Assembly: GCA_004556975.1 (NCBI GenBank)
Contig: SFFD01000011.1
Location: 1 to 36,129, forward strand
Direction: 5' to 3'
Source of the DNA: Oscillospiraceae bacterium
Lineage (GTDB): Bacteria; Bacillota; Clostridia; Oscillospirales; Ruminococcaceae
DNA length: 36,129 bases
Part shown: positions 15,056-22,430 of the stretch, one piece after another
Layout of the letters: each line of letters opens with the position of its first letter
How positions within the stretch are numbered: the stretch's first letter is position 1
The notes under the pieces: model-generated
Seen by the model: the letters and a program-made list of their open reading frames with translations, nothing else
Databases searched by the model: none
What the model was told of the DNA's origin: nothing
Made by a program: the position numbers and the translations under genes

Positions 15056-16504
15056 TTGGTCTATGATGTAGCGATTATCGGCGCAGGTATAATAGGATGC
15101 GGAGTGGCAAGAGAGCTTTCCCGTTTTGACTGCAAAACCGTGCTGATAGACAGGGAAAATGACGTTGCCATGGGCACCACCCGTGCAAACAGCGCCATTA
15201 TTCACGCAGGTTACGACCCGGAACCCGGCACTCTTATGGCAAAATACAACGTACCTGGCAACAAAATGGCGGAAGAAATCTGCCGCGAGCTGGACGTTCC
15301 GTTCCGCCGCTGCGGCTCTTTCGTTCTTGCGTTTGATGAAAACGATATGAAAACCGTTCGCCACCTCTACGAAAACGGCGTTGCAAACGGTGTTCCGGAT
15401 ATGAAGATTCTTTCCGGCGACGAGGTCCGCGCCATGGAGCCGAACGTTTCGCCCGAATGCGTCGGCGCGCTTTACGCACCCAGCGCGGGCATAGTCAACC
15501 CATGGGAAATGGCGCTTGCCATGGCGGAACAGGCGGTTGAAAACGGCGTTGACCTCAAGCTTTGCTATGACGTTACCGGAATTTCCAAAAAGGACGGGAA
15601 TTTTGTCATCAGCGGCAAGGGCAAAGAGGACATTGAAGCCAAATTTGTGGTAAACGCCGCCGGCGTTTACAGCGACGATGTCGCTCATATGGTGGGCGAC
15701 AACAGCTTCTCCATCGACGCTTCCCGCGGACAGTATTACCTTCTTGATAAATCCCAGGGCAAGCTTTTTGACCACGTAATGTTCCAGTGCCCGGGTCCCC
15801 TCGGCAAAGGAATTCTTGTTGCGCCCACCGTTCACGGCAACCTTATTGTGGGACCGGACGCAAACCCCGGCAGCGACAAGGAGAACGTAAAAACCGACCG
15901 TGACGGTCTTAATCATGTTGTTGCGGCAAGCAAGCGCACCACCGGCGCAATTAACTTCCGCGAAAACATCCGCAACTTTGCGGGTTTGCGCAGCCAACCC
16001 AGTACCGGCGACTTCATAATGGGCTTCTCCGAAGCGGACGGCCACTTTATGAACGTTGCGGGAATTAAATCTCCCGGTCTTTCCGCAGCGCCTGCCATCG
16101 CCCTTGACGTTGCAAAAATGCTTATTGAAGCGGGCGTTCCCGGCGCCCCCCGCGAGGATTATAAAGCGCCGCGCAAACACATAAGATTCAAGGAGCTTTC
16201 CGATGAGCAGAAAGCCGCAGCAATCAAAACCTGCCCCGCCTACGGCAGAGTCATCTGCCGCTGCGAAACCATTACCGAGGGCGAAATCGTCGACGCGCTT
16301 CACGGCGTAATCGTTCCCCGCACCCTTGACGGTATCAAACGCCGCTGCAACGCCGGAATGGGCCGCTGCCAGGGCGGATTCTGCGGACCGAAGGTGCTTG
16401 AAATCATCGCAAGAGAGCTTAATATGAACCCCGTCGACGTGCTGCTTGACAAAGAGGGTTCTTACATACTTACCGGAAAAACCGCGAAAGGAGAGTGCCG
16501 CTGA
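15056..16504 (+). CDS. glpA: FAD-dependent glycerol-3-phosphate dehydrogenase-type oxidoreductase with BFD-like [2Fe-2S] domain
   Basis: 482 residues. An N-terminal FAD-binding motif (VAIIGAGIIGCGVARELS) starts a DAO-type oxidoreductase domain. A C-terminal BFD-like domain has cysteines in ICRCETITEGE and RRCNAGMGRCQGGFCGP, suited to a [2Fe-2S] cluster. Clostridia carry this gene with the next two as an anaerobic glycerol-3-phosphate dehydrogenase set oxidising glycerol-3-phosphate to dihydroxyacetone phosphate. I chose TTG at 15056 because AAAGGGGAG lies 9 bases before it and the FAD motif begins at once; upstream in-frame starts fall in the leader hairpin. The stop overlaps the next ATG by one base. 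Another 2-hydroxyacid substrate cannot be excluded. Confidence 0.88.
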   Translation: MVYDVAIIGAGIIGCGVARELSRFDCKTVLIDRENDVAMGTTRANSAIIHAGYDPEPGTLMAKYNVPGNKMAEEICRELDVPFRRCGSFVLAFDENDMKTVRHLYENGVANGVPDMKILSGDEVRAMEPNVSPECVGALYAPSAGIVNPWEMALAMAEQAVENGVDLKLCYDVTGISKKDGNFVISGKGKEDIEAKFVVNAAGVYSDDVAHMVGDNSFSIDASRGQYYLLDKSQGKLFDHVMFQCPGPLGKGILVAPTVHGNLIVGPDANPGSDKENVKTDRDGLNHVVAASKRTTGAINFRENIRNFAGLRSQPSTGDFIMGFSEADGHFMNVAGIKSPGLSAAPAIALDVAKMLIEAGVPGAPREDYKAPRKHIRFKELSDEQKAAAIKTCPAYGRVICRCETITEGEIVDALHGVIVPRTLDGIKRRCNAGMGRCQGGFCGPKVLEIIARELNMNPVDVLLDKEGSYILTGKTAKGECR

Positions 16505-17787
16505 TGTATTACGATCTTGTTGTTGTGGGCGGCGGCCCTGCGGGCCTTGCCGCTGCCGAAGAAGCAAAAAAGAACGGAGCAGGCTCCGTTCTTATAATCG
16601 AACGCGATAAAGAGCTTGGCGGTATCCTTAACCAATGCATACATTCCGGCTTCGGACTTCATGTGTTCAAGGAACAGCTCTCCGGTCCGGAATATGCCCA
16701 AAGATTCATTGACCGTCTTGACGGCACCGGCATAGAGGTTATGACAGATACCATGGTGCTTGCCATCACTCCTCAAAAAGAGGTTTACGCCATCAATGAG
16801 GAAAAAGGCTATATGAAAATTGACGCGGGCGCCATTGTTCTTGCCATGGGCTGCCGCGAAAGAACCCGCGGAGCAATCGCAATTCCCGGCGAACGCCCCT
16901 CCGGCATTTTCACCGCCGGAACCGCCCAGAGATATATCAATATGGAAGGCTACATGGTGGGCAAAAAGGTGCTCATCCTCGGCTCCGGCGACATCGGACT
17001 TATTATGGCGCGCCGCATGACCCTTGAGGGGGCGGAGGTCAAGGCTGTTGTTGAGCTTATGCCTTATTCCAACGGTCTTAAGAGAAATATCGCCCAGTGC
17101 CTTGACGATTACGGCATTCCGCTTTATCTCAGCCACACCGTCACCGACATAATCGGCGAAAACGGACGCCTTTCCAAGGTTATCGTAAGCAAGGTGAACG
17201 GCTATGACCCCATTCCCGGCACCGAAATCGAATTTGACGTAGATACCCTGCTGCTTTCCGTCGGTCTTGTTCCCGAAAACGAGCTGACCAGAAACGCCGG
17301 CATCGAAATCGACAAACGCACCAACGGCGCCGTTGTTGACGAGAACAACATGACCTCCGTCGAGGGTATTTTCTCCTGCGGAAACGTGCTTCACGTTCAC
17401 GACCTTGTGGACTTCGTAACACACGAATCCGAGCGTGCGGGCAAAGCCGCTGCCGAATACCTTAAAGCAAAGGCGGAGCACAGGGAAGAATCCGCAGAAA
17501 AGCCCATAAATCTTATTAACGGCGAATTCATCGGCTACACCGTTCCGCAAAAAGTTACCGTTTCAAAAGTGGATAAATTCATCGAGGTTCTGTTCCGGGT
17601 GCGCGCCGTGCTCAATAATGTAAACGTCGTTGTAAAAGCCGGCGATACCGTGCTCATGAGCAAGGCTCACGAGCAGATGCTTCCGGCGGAGATGGAAAAG
17701 CTCATCATCCCGAAAAAGATGCTTGAGATGGCAAACGGCAAAGACATTACCATCGGAATTGAAAAAATCGAAAAGGAGGGCGAATGA
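16504..17787 (+). CDS. FAD/NAD(P)-dependent oxidoreductase of the glycerol-3-phosphate dehydrogenase set
   Basis: 427 residues, pyridine nucleotide-disulfide oxidoreductase fold. An FAD motif (VVVGGGPAGLAAAEEA) opens the protein. GGILNQCIHSGFGLH is a family signature, a second dinucleotide motif is VLILGSGDIGLIMARR (about 155-170), and a late FAD contact is GIFSCGNVLHVHDLVD. It probably passes electrons between the GlpA-like flavin, the DUF1667 protein and NAD or another carrier. ATG 16504 shares one base with the upstream stop and has AGGAG 10 bases before it; a GTG at 16495 is too close to that site. It overlaps the DUF1667 gene's nominal ATG at 17784. Confidence 0.9.
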   Translation: MYYDLVVVGGGPAGLAAAEEAKKNGAGSVLIIERDKELGGILNQCIHSGFGLHVFKEQLSGPEYAQRFIDRLDGTGIEVMTDTMVLAITPQKEVYAINEEKGYMKIDAGAIVLAMGCRERTRGAIAIPGERPSGIFTAGTAQRYINMEGYMVGKKVLILGSGDIGLIMARRMTLEGAEVKAVVELMPYSNGLKRNIAQCLDDYGIPLYLSHTVTDIIGENGRLSKVIVSKVNGYDPIPGTEIEFDVDTLLLSVGLVPENELTRNAGIEIDKRTNGAVVDENNMTSVEGIFSCGNVLHVHDLVDFVTHESERAGKAAAEYLKAKAEHREESAEKPINLINGEFIGYTVPQKVTVSKVDKFIEVLFRVRAVLNNVNVVVKAGDTVLMSKAHEQMLPAEMEKLIIPKKMLEMANGKDITIGIEKIEKEGE

Positions 17788-17789
17788 TA

Positions 17790-18140
17790 ATGCTTAAAAC
17801 AATAACCTGTATCCGCTGCCCCAAGGGCTGCCTTGTCACCCTCGATACCGACAATCCCGAAGGGACCATAAAGGGCTTCAGCTGCCCAAACGGCCGCGAG
17901 TATGCAATAAACGAGCTTACTCACCCAATGCGGACAATTTCCTCCACCGTTGAAATCAGGGGCGGAATTCATCCCCGAATCCCTGTAAAGACCAACGGCG
18001 ATATTCCCAAGGAAAAAATCTTTGAGGTTATGGAAGAGATAAACAAAATCAGCGTGACCTCTCCGGTAAAATGCGGCGACGTGCTTCTTCATGACGTCCT
18101 CGGCACGGGAATTGACATTGTCGCCTGCAGAGATATGTAA
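17790..18140 (+). CDS. DUF1667 domain protein, small Cys-rich subunit
   Basis: 116 residues. The N terminus holds CIRCPKGC, followed by SCPNGREYA and later VKCGDVLL, so four or five cysteines are placed to bind an Fe-S cluster or zinc. DUF1667 proteins regularly follow the two flavoprotein genes above and are taken as a small electron-transfer subunit. The start is uncertain. ATG 17784 lies only 3 bases from GGAGGG, while ATG 17790 has a 9-base spacer, so I use 17790. It is the last gene of the operon, with a strong terminator 7 bp after the stop. Confidence 0.88.
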   Translation: MLKTITCIRCPKGCLVTLDTDNPEGTIKGFSCPNGREYAINELTHPMRTISSTVEIRGGIHPRIPVKTNGDIPKEKIFEVMEEINKISVTSPVKCGDVLLHDVLGTGIDIVACRDM

Positions 18141-18146
18141 TTGAAC

Positions 18147-18176
18147 GAAAAAAGCGCCCTTGCAGGCGCTTTTTTT
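18147..18176. terminator. Bidirectional terminator after the glp-like operon
   Basis: AGCGCC (18153-18158) pairs with GGCGCT (18165-18170), flanked by an A run on the left and a T run on the right. It serves the operon on the plus strand and the ECF gene on the minus strand. Confidence 0.92.
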
Positions 18177-18185
18177 AAGTTAAAA

Positions 18186-18758
18186 TCAGTTGTCGTTTGC
18201 GGAGCAGGGCGCGCTCTGCGCTTTTTTGAAATGCACAAGCCCGGTGCGGTCAAGGGCAACCATAACCGCAGGGATGAATATAAGCTGAAGTATGATTCCG
18301 GGAATTGCTGTGGTGAATGCCCCTGCCATAAAAGCGCTGAAAGTGAAGGCACTGCCCGAAAGACCCAGCAAAATAGCCTGCACGCAGCCCCAGACAAGCC
18401 TTCCGGCAAGCATGGCGATAATCAGGGAGCGGTAAAGCGCCACAATGCACTGCCACTTTGAACGGTTATAGAGAAAACCTGCCACAGCACCGTAGGTCGC
18501 AAGCTCAAAACTCATGGCAACGGCGGTGGGGAACATAACGGGCATTGTAAACATGGCGGAGCGCATTACGGGAAGGATAATACCCACGGCAAGCCCGTAC
18601 TGCCACCCGCAGATAAGCCCGCAGAAGAAAACCGGCAGGTGCATGGGCAAAAGCATTTTTCCTACTTCGGGAATCTGCCCGGTAAAAAACGGCAGCACAA
18701 TGCCAATGGCAATAAACATAGCAGAAAGTACAAGATTTTTTAAAGCAGAGTGTTTCAT
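18186..18758 (-). CDS. ECF transporter S component
   Basis: 190 residues with about six membrane spans, beginning MKHSALKNLVLSAMFIAIGI. The blocks MLLPMHLPVFFCGLICG and FPTAVAMSFELATYGAVAGFLY are typical of energy-coupling factor substrate-binding (S) proteins. These bind a vitamin or similar nutrient and share an EcfA1A2T energy module encoded elsewhere. The ligand cannot be assigned from sequence, and no riboswitch is seen upstream. ATG at 18758 follows GGAGGC. Its promoter lies back to back with that of the AlkD-like gene. Confidence 0.85.
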   Translation of the reverse strand: MKHSALKNLVLSAMFIAIGIVLPFFTGQIPEVGKMLLPMHLPVFFCGLICGWQYGLAVGIILPVMRSAMFTMPVMFPTAVAMSFELATYGAVAGFLYNRSKWQCIVALYRSLIIAMLAGRLVWGCVQAILLGLSGSAFTFSAFMAGAFTTAIPGIILQLIFIPAVMVALDRTGLVHFKKAQSAPCSANDN

Positions 18759-18788
18759 AGCAAGCCTCCGTGGTAAAATATAATTTAT

Positions 18789-18816
18789 ATTTTATTCATT
18801 TTGCGCCGCTTGTCAA
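18789..18816 (-). promoter_or_regulatory. Promoter of the ECF S component gene
   Basis: On the minus strand, TTGACA (18816-18811), a 16-bp spacer and TAAAAT (18794-18789). Its -35 lies 7 bp from the -35 of the divergent promoter. Confidence 0.75.
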
Positions 18817-18823
18817 CCTGAAG

Positions 18824-18852
18824 TGGACGAAAACGATATTTTGTTGTACAAT
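18824..18852 (+). promoter_or_regulatory. Promoter of the AlkD-like gene
   Basis: TGGACG at 18824-18829, a 17-bp spacer and TACAAT at 18847-18852. The start codon at 18877 is close, so the leader is under 20 bases. Confidence 0.65.
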
Positions 18853-18876
18853 GAAGCACAAAGGGAGGTGCAGCAT

Positions 18877-19569
18877 TTGAACGACGCGGAAAAATACGTA
18901 AGAGAACAGCTTTTCGCCATGCAGGATTTGGGCTATCGCGACTTTCACGCAAAGCTTGTGCCGAATTTGAGCAAGGAAAAAATAATCGGCGTGAGAATAC
19001 CCGTTCTTCGCAAATTTGCAAAGGAATTTTCAAATGACCCGCGCGCGGCGGAGTTTATAAAGGTGCTTCCGCACAAGTACTATGAGGAAAACAACCTTCA
19101 TGCCTTTGTTATCGAACAGATTAAGGATTACGGCGAGTGCGCGGCAGAGGTTTCACGCTTTTTGCCCTTTGTGGATAACTGGGCAACCTGCGACAGTCTT
19201 TCACCAAAGGTTTTCGGTAAGCACAAGGCTGAACTTCTGTCAAAAATCGACGGGTGGATGGCTTCCGAAGAGACCTATGAGGTGCGTTTCGGTATAGAAA
19301 TGCTGATGACTCACTTTCTTGAGGGCGAATTTAAACCGGAGTATTTGGCGAAGGTTGCCGCCGTGAAAAGTGAAGAATATTATGTAAACATGATGGCGGC
19401 ATGGTTCTTTGCCACCGCACTTGCAAAGCAGTATGCGGCAGCGCTGCCGCTTTTTGAGAAAAAACGCCTTGACCCGTGGGTTCACAATAAGGCTATTCAA
19501 AAAGCCGTGGAAAGCTTCCGTGTTACGGACGAGCACAAACAATACTTAAAACAATTAAAAATAAGATAA
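18877..19569 (+). CDS. DNA alkylation repair protein, AlkD-like glycosylase
   Basis: 230 residues of helical HEAT-like repeats, the size of AlkD. Bacillus AlkD uses Trp109, Asp113, Arg148 and Trp187. The same pattern is visible here with matching spacing: Trp102 and Asp106 (NWATCDSLSP), Arg137 (EVRFGIEML) and Trp176 (MAAWFFA). It would remove N3- and N7-alkylated purines from DNA without flipping the base. I chose TTG at 18877, which has GGGAGGTG 6 bases upstream; a GTG at 18823 lies in the promoter. The next gene starts 10 bp after its stop. No SOS box is seen. Confidence 0.92.
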   Translation: MNDAEKYVREQLFAMQDLGYRDFHAKLVPNLSKEKIIGVRIPVLRKFAKEFSNDPRAAEFIKVLPHKYYEENNLHAFVIEQIKDYGECAAEVSRFLPFVDNWATCDSLSPKVFGKHKAELLSKIDGWMASEETYEVRFGIEMLMTHFLEGEFKPEYLAKVAAVKSEEYYVNMMAAWFFATALAKQYAAALPLFEKKRLDPWVHNKAIQKAVESFRVTDEHKQYLKQLKIR

Positions 19570-19579
19570 GGAGAAAATT

Positions 19580-20239
19580 ATGGACAGAATACTTACCGTT
19601 ACCGGTTTGACGAAGCTTTCCGTCGCGCCGGATACCATTGTGCTTTGGATGAACACCCAATACAAAAATGAAGATTACGATGAGGCTATGCGCCTTTCCG
19701 CCGAGGGAACAGAGACACTGCGCGCCGCCCTTGAAGCGGCGGGCTTTGACGGTGCGGATCTTAAAACCGCGGATTTTAACATAAGCCCGGAGTATGAAGG
19801 CCGTCAGGATACAGTGACCGGCGCGTACAGCCGCCGCTTTATAGGCTACTGCGCCTGTCACAGAATGAAAATTACTTTTCCAGCGGAAAATGCCCTGCTT
19901 GGAAAGGCGCTTGCGGCGGTTATGTCAAGTGGCGCCGCGCCGGAATTCGGCATAAACTACACCGTTAAGGATACCGAGAGCGTGAAAAACGAGCTTATCA
20001 AAAGAGCCGTGGCAGATTCCCGCAAAAAGGCGGAAATCCTTGCAGAGGCGGCGGGAGTAAGGCTCGGTCCTATCGCTTCAATCAACTATTCCTGGAGCAG
20101 CCTTGAGCTTGTGAGCAACCGCATGAGCATGGACGCCGTGCCGCTTATGGCAGCGAAGACCGCCGCGCCGGCAATGAATATAGAGCCGGAGGACATAGAC
20201 GTTTCCGATACCGTAACCGTGATCTGGAGCATTGGATGA
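19580..20239 (+). CDS. SIMPL (DUF541) domain protein
   Basis: 219 residues. The opening (ILTVTGLTKLSVAPDTIVLWM) and the central YTVKDTESVKNELIKRAVADSRKKAEILAEAAGV region, given here as its ends YTVKDTES and AEILAEAAGV, fit the SIMPL/DUF541 family. Members form ring-like oligomers; most are exported, but no signal peptide is present here, so this one is likely cytoplasmic. The function is unknown. AAGGAG overlaps the AlkD-like stop and lies 7 bases before ATG 19580, so the two are co-transcribed. The first clear terminator downstream is at 20374. Confidence 0.85.
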   Translation: MDRILTVTGLTKLSVAPDTIVLWMNTQYKNEDYDEAMRLSAEGTETLRAALEAAGFDGADLKTADFNISPEYEGRQDTVTGAYSRRFIGYCACHRMKITFPAENALLGKALAAVMSSGAAPEFGINYTVKDTESVKNELIKRAVADSRKKAEILAEAAGVRLGPIASINYSWSSLELVSNRMSMDAVPLMAAKTAAPAMNIEPEDIDVSDTVTVIWSIG

Positions 20240-20300
20240 ATAAAATTCCGTGTGAATACAGCAAAAAAAGCCCTCATTTGCTTCCCGCCGGCTTCTCCGG

Positions 20301-20366
20301 AGTGCCGGCGCGGAGCTTCTGGAAAACGAAGCGGTCAAGGAAGCGTATCTTGGCAAAAAGAAATAA
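20301..20366 (+). pseudogene. LivF (branched-chain amino acid ABC ATPase) C-terminal remnant
   Basis: In one frame this stretch reads GAELLENEAVKEAYLGKKK and then stops. That is the classic tail of LivF-type ATPases (family form about GxELLxNxxVKxAYLG). Nothing of the upstream ATPase (Walker motifs, signature) is present between it and the SIMPL gene. An intrinsic terminator follows 8 bp later, as at the end of a real operon. So it looks like the last 20 codons of a deleted gene. Confidence 0.75.
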
Positions 20367-20373
20367 ATATGCT

Positions 20374-20409
20374 AAGCTGTCGGCGGTTTACACCGCCGAC
20401 AGCTTTTTT
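20374..20409 (+). terminator. Terminator after the LivF remnant
   Basis: A perfect 14-bp stem (20374-20387 with 20392-20405) with a TTAC loop and a short T run. Confidence 0.92.
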
Positions 20410-20931
20410 GGAGGAAGGGATCGTATAATACGGCTTATTGTGGCGATGACCGCTGCGGCGGCAGGCACCGTGCAGACGGTGACAGGCTTAGGCGCAGCAG
20501 TCGTTTTGATGCTGGTGCTGCCGCATTTGTTTGGTGTGGTTACGGCGTCCACCCTATCGATGTCCATCTGTATTGCGCTGACGGCTTCGCTTGCGTGGAA
20601 TTCCGCCGCAAAACGAACTTTCGATTCATCGCCTTGCCGATCGCCATTTTTTCACTGTCCGGCATCGTGATGATCAATCTGATAAAGTCACTGGATCTGC
20701 GGTTGATCGGAGCCGCCTTCGGCGCGTTTCTGCTGGCGCTTTCCATCTACTATCTGCTCAGTATCGGCGGAGCTGATCCAGATAAGCCTAGTCGGCATCG
20801 TGTTTATCCTGCTGGACAGGGCGGTCGGCATGCGGCTTGTCAGATAGCTCAACGCCGAAGTGATCAAGCGGGCAATTTATCTTTTTGTCGGCATTTCGGG
20901 CACAATGACGCTGATTGAGAACATCCGATAA
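20406..20931 (+). pseudogene. Broken TSUP (TauE/SafE) permease gene
   Basis: Three reading frames give consecutive parts of one TSUP permease. Frame 1 (to about 20605) gives AGTVQTVTGLGAAVVLMLVLP and LSMSICIALTASLAW, the N-terminal half-signature. Frame 2 (about 20595-20770) gives RFIALPIAIFSLSGIVMINL and LALSIYYLLS. Frame 3 (about 20770-20931) gives ISLVGIVFILLDRAVGMRLVR, a TAG stop, then LNAEVIKRAIYLFVGISG, the C-terminal end. The central glycine-rich repeat is missing, so there is at least one frameshift, one internal deletion of several dozen residues and one nonsense codon. No good ATG start remains behind the GGAGG near 20410. Leu codons are mainly CTG here, unlike the CTT-rich neighbours. 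Confidence 0.85.
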
Positions 20932-20960
20932 AAAGAATTCCATGAAACAGGAGGCACACC

Positions 20961-21290
20961 ATGATAGAACACCGTTTTGTCACCGGGAAAGACGCGCAGG
21001 AGCTGCTGCACTTCTACCGCAGTGCCGTCCGCACGCGCAGTTACTCCGACGAGGAGGGGGATATTGCGCGATTGATCCTTGAGGAAATGCAGAGGCTCGG
21101 CTTTGACGAGGCTTATATCGACCGTGTGGGCAATGTGGTCGGCAGAGTCGGAAGCGGAAAGAAGGTCATTCATGATTATCACATGGACACGGTTCGTGTC
21201 AACGACCCCGAGGACTGGGCGGTACCCCCGTTTTCCGCGGACATCATCGACGCCTGCAAATTCTACGTCAACCTGATTAAGACACTGTAA
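20961..21290 (+). pseudogene. Internally deleted M20 peptidase (YgeY-like) remnant
   Basis: 109 residues with a clean ATG and AGGAGG upstream. Residues 1-95 match the N terminus of YgeY-type M20 hydrolases: LLHFYRSAVRTRSYSDEE, LILEEMQRLGFDEAYIDR, GNVVGRVGSGKKV and the metal-ligand region YHMDTVRV, with DPEDW after it. Instead of the active-site domain it jumps to IIDACKFYVNLIKTL, which resembles the family's C-terminal end. About 300 residues appear deleted, including most metal ligands, so it cannot be an active peptidase. YgeY is linked in other bacteria to selenium-dependent purine catabolism loci. Codon use differs from the neighbours. A terminator follows directly. Confidence 0.8.
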
Positions 21291-21292
21291 AA

Positions 21293-21327
21293 GCAAAAAA
21301 AGCCCGCATTCTGCGGGCTTTTTTTGC
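21293..21327. terminator. Bidirectional terminator
   Basis: A perfect 16-bp inverted repeat (21293-21308 with 21312-21327), a TTC loop, and A and T runs inside the stem. It is shared by the M20 remnant and the convergent minus-strand gene. Confidence 0.9.
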
Positions 21328-21328
21328 G

Positions 21329-22254
21329 TTATTTTATTTCTTTGAATTTGCCTGTGCGGCACTTATAGCTCTTAAGGCAGGCGTGCTCTGTTTTGAGCAA
21401 CTTGTCCATCTCCGCAGCGGCATTTTCATATCGTCCGCCGGTGTGGTGAACCAGTATGTAATCCGTGCTTTTGATTTTTCCGGCGGCTGCGGCACAAAAC
21501 GCCCGCACGGGCGCTGCAAGACTGAATACCCATATGGGCGAACAGATTGTAATGTGCTCAAAGGAAGAAAGGTCAACTGAAATATCTTCAATGGGCATCG
21601 CCCAGCGATGCATTCCGAAACGGCCGCACCACCAAAAACCAAGAGTGCCTTCGGTGCGCTCTGTTGATTTGATTTCATATATTTTTGCACCGGTACGGTT
21701 TGCTTCCTCAAACGCCTTTTGCTTAACATAACCAAGACGAGAGAAAAAACCACAAGGCGGGCGGGATTTTTGCCTATATCGGGGTAATCGGCGGGGTCAA
21801 CAATAAAGCTTTCCTGTTTTTTGAATATCCATGCGGCATAGCCGGCGGCCGCCTGCGCGGCGCCGAAGATAAAATAAATTGTCGACATAAAGTTAAACGG
21901 GAACATATAAAACTGAATGCAGATCCACAGCATAAGGGTTACCCCAAAAACGCCGCCCAATATTATTCCGGATTTTTTACGAAAAAAAAGAAGAGCCGCT
22001 GCGGTTAAGTTTGAAATTCCGTTCACAATAAGAAGTGAGATTCCGGAAAAGACATAATCCTGAAAAAGTATTTCAGAGAAGGGCAGTTTTTCAAAATAGG
22101 GAAGCATGGAATCCATACCCATGGCCTTTCCGGTGGGGTCAATAAGCATTCCGGCTGCGCCGCAGACGGCGCCTACGCCTATAAACAAGGTCCAGAAAAT
22201 TAGCCACCTGCGGGCGTGTTCAAAACGGGAAGGTATTTTTATTTTTTTGGTCAA
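21329..22254 (-). pseudogene. Four-span membrane protein with C-terminal flavodoxin-like domain, one frameshift
   Basis: The N-terminal half has four membrane spans (for example LIFWTLFIGVGAVCGAAGMLI and STIYFIFGAAQAAAGYAAWIF). It then reads ADYPDIGKNPARLVVF and loses frame at the run of six A/T (21744-21749). Adding one base restores VVFFSRLGYVKQKAFEEANR, a flavodoxin-like phosphate loop region, continuing through FWWCGRFGMHRWAMP, ITICSPIWVFSLAAPV and YILVHHTGGRYENA to the stop at 21329. The whole would be a membrane-anchored flavodoxin-like protein of about 308 residues. The start is TTG at 22254, with AGGGGGTGA 7 bases upstream. The shift could be a sequencing error in the homopolymer, a switch, or real inactivation. 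The rest of the frame is well conserved. Confidence 0.75.
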
Positions 22255-22282
22255 AGGATCACCCCCTGAAAAAATCGTCCAA

Positions 22283-22311
22283 AGTATAGCACCAAAAAGC
22301 CGCATTGTAAA
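22283..22311 (-). promoter_or_regulatory. Promoter of the membrane/flavodoxin-like gene
   Basis: On the minus strand, TTTACA (22311-22306), a 17-bp spacer and TATACT (22288-22283). It lies just upstream of the ribosome site. Confidence 0.75.
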
Positions 22312-22369
22312 CCCAGGTAAATAAATTTTAAAAAAGTCTTATAAAACAGAAATGTTCATAAAATCGACC

Positions 22370-22397
22370 TTGTATTTTTTATGCTTTGGTGTAAGAT
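22370..22397 (+). promoter_or_regulatory. Probable promoter of recG
   Basis: TTGTAT at 22370-22375, a 16-bp spacer and TAAGAT at 22392-22397, about 34 bp before the recG ATG. The match is moderate. Confidence 0.55.
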
Positions 22398-22430
22398 TAT
22401 CATGAGAAAAAGTTGAAAGGCGGCGGCAGA

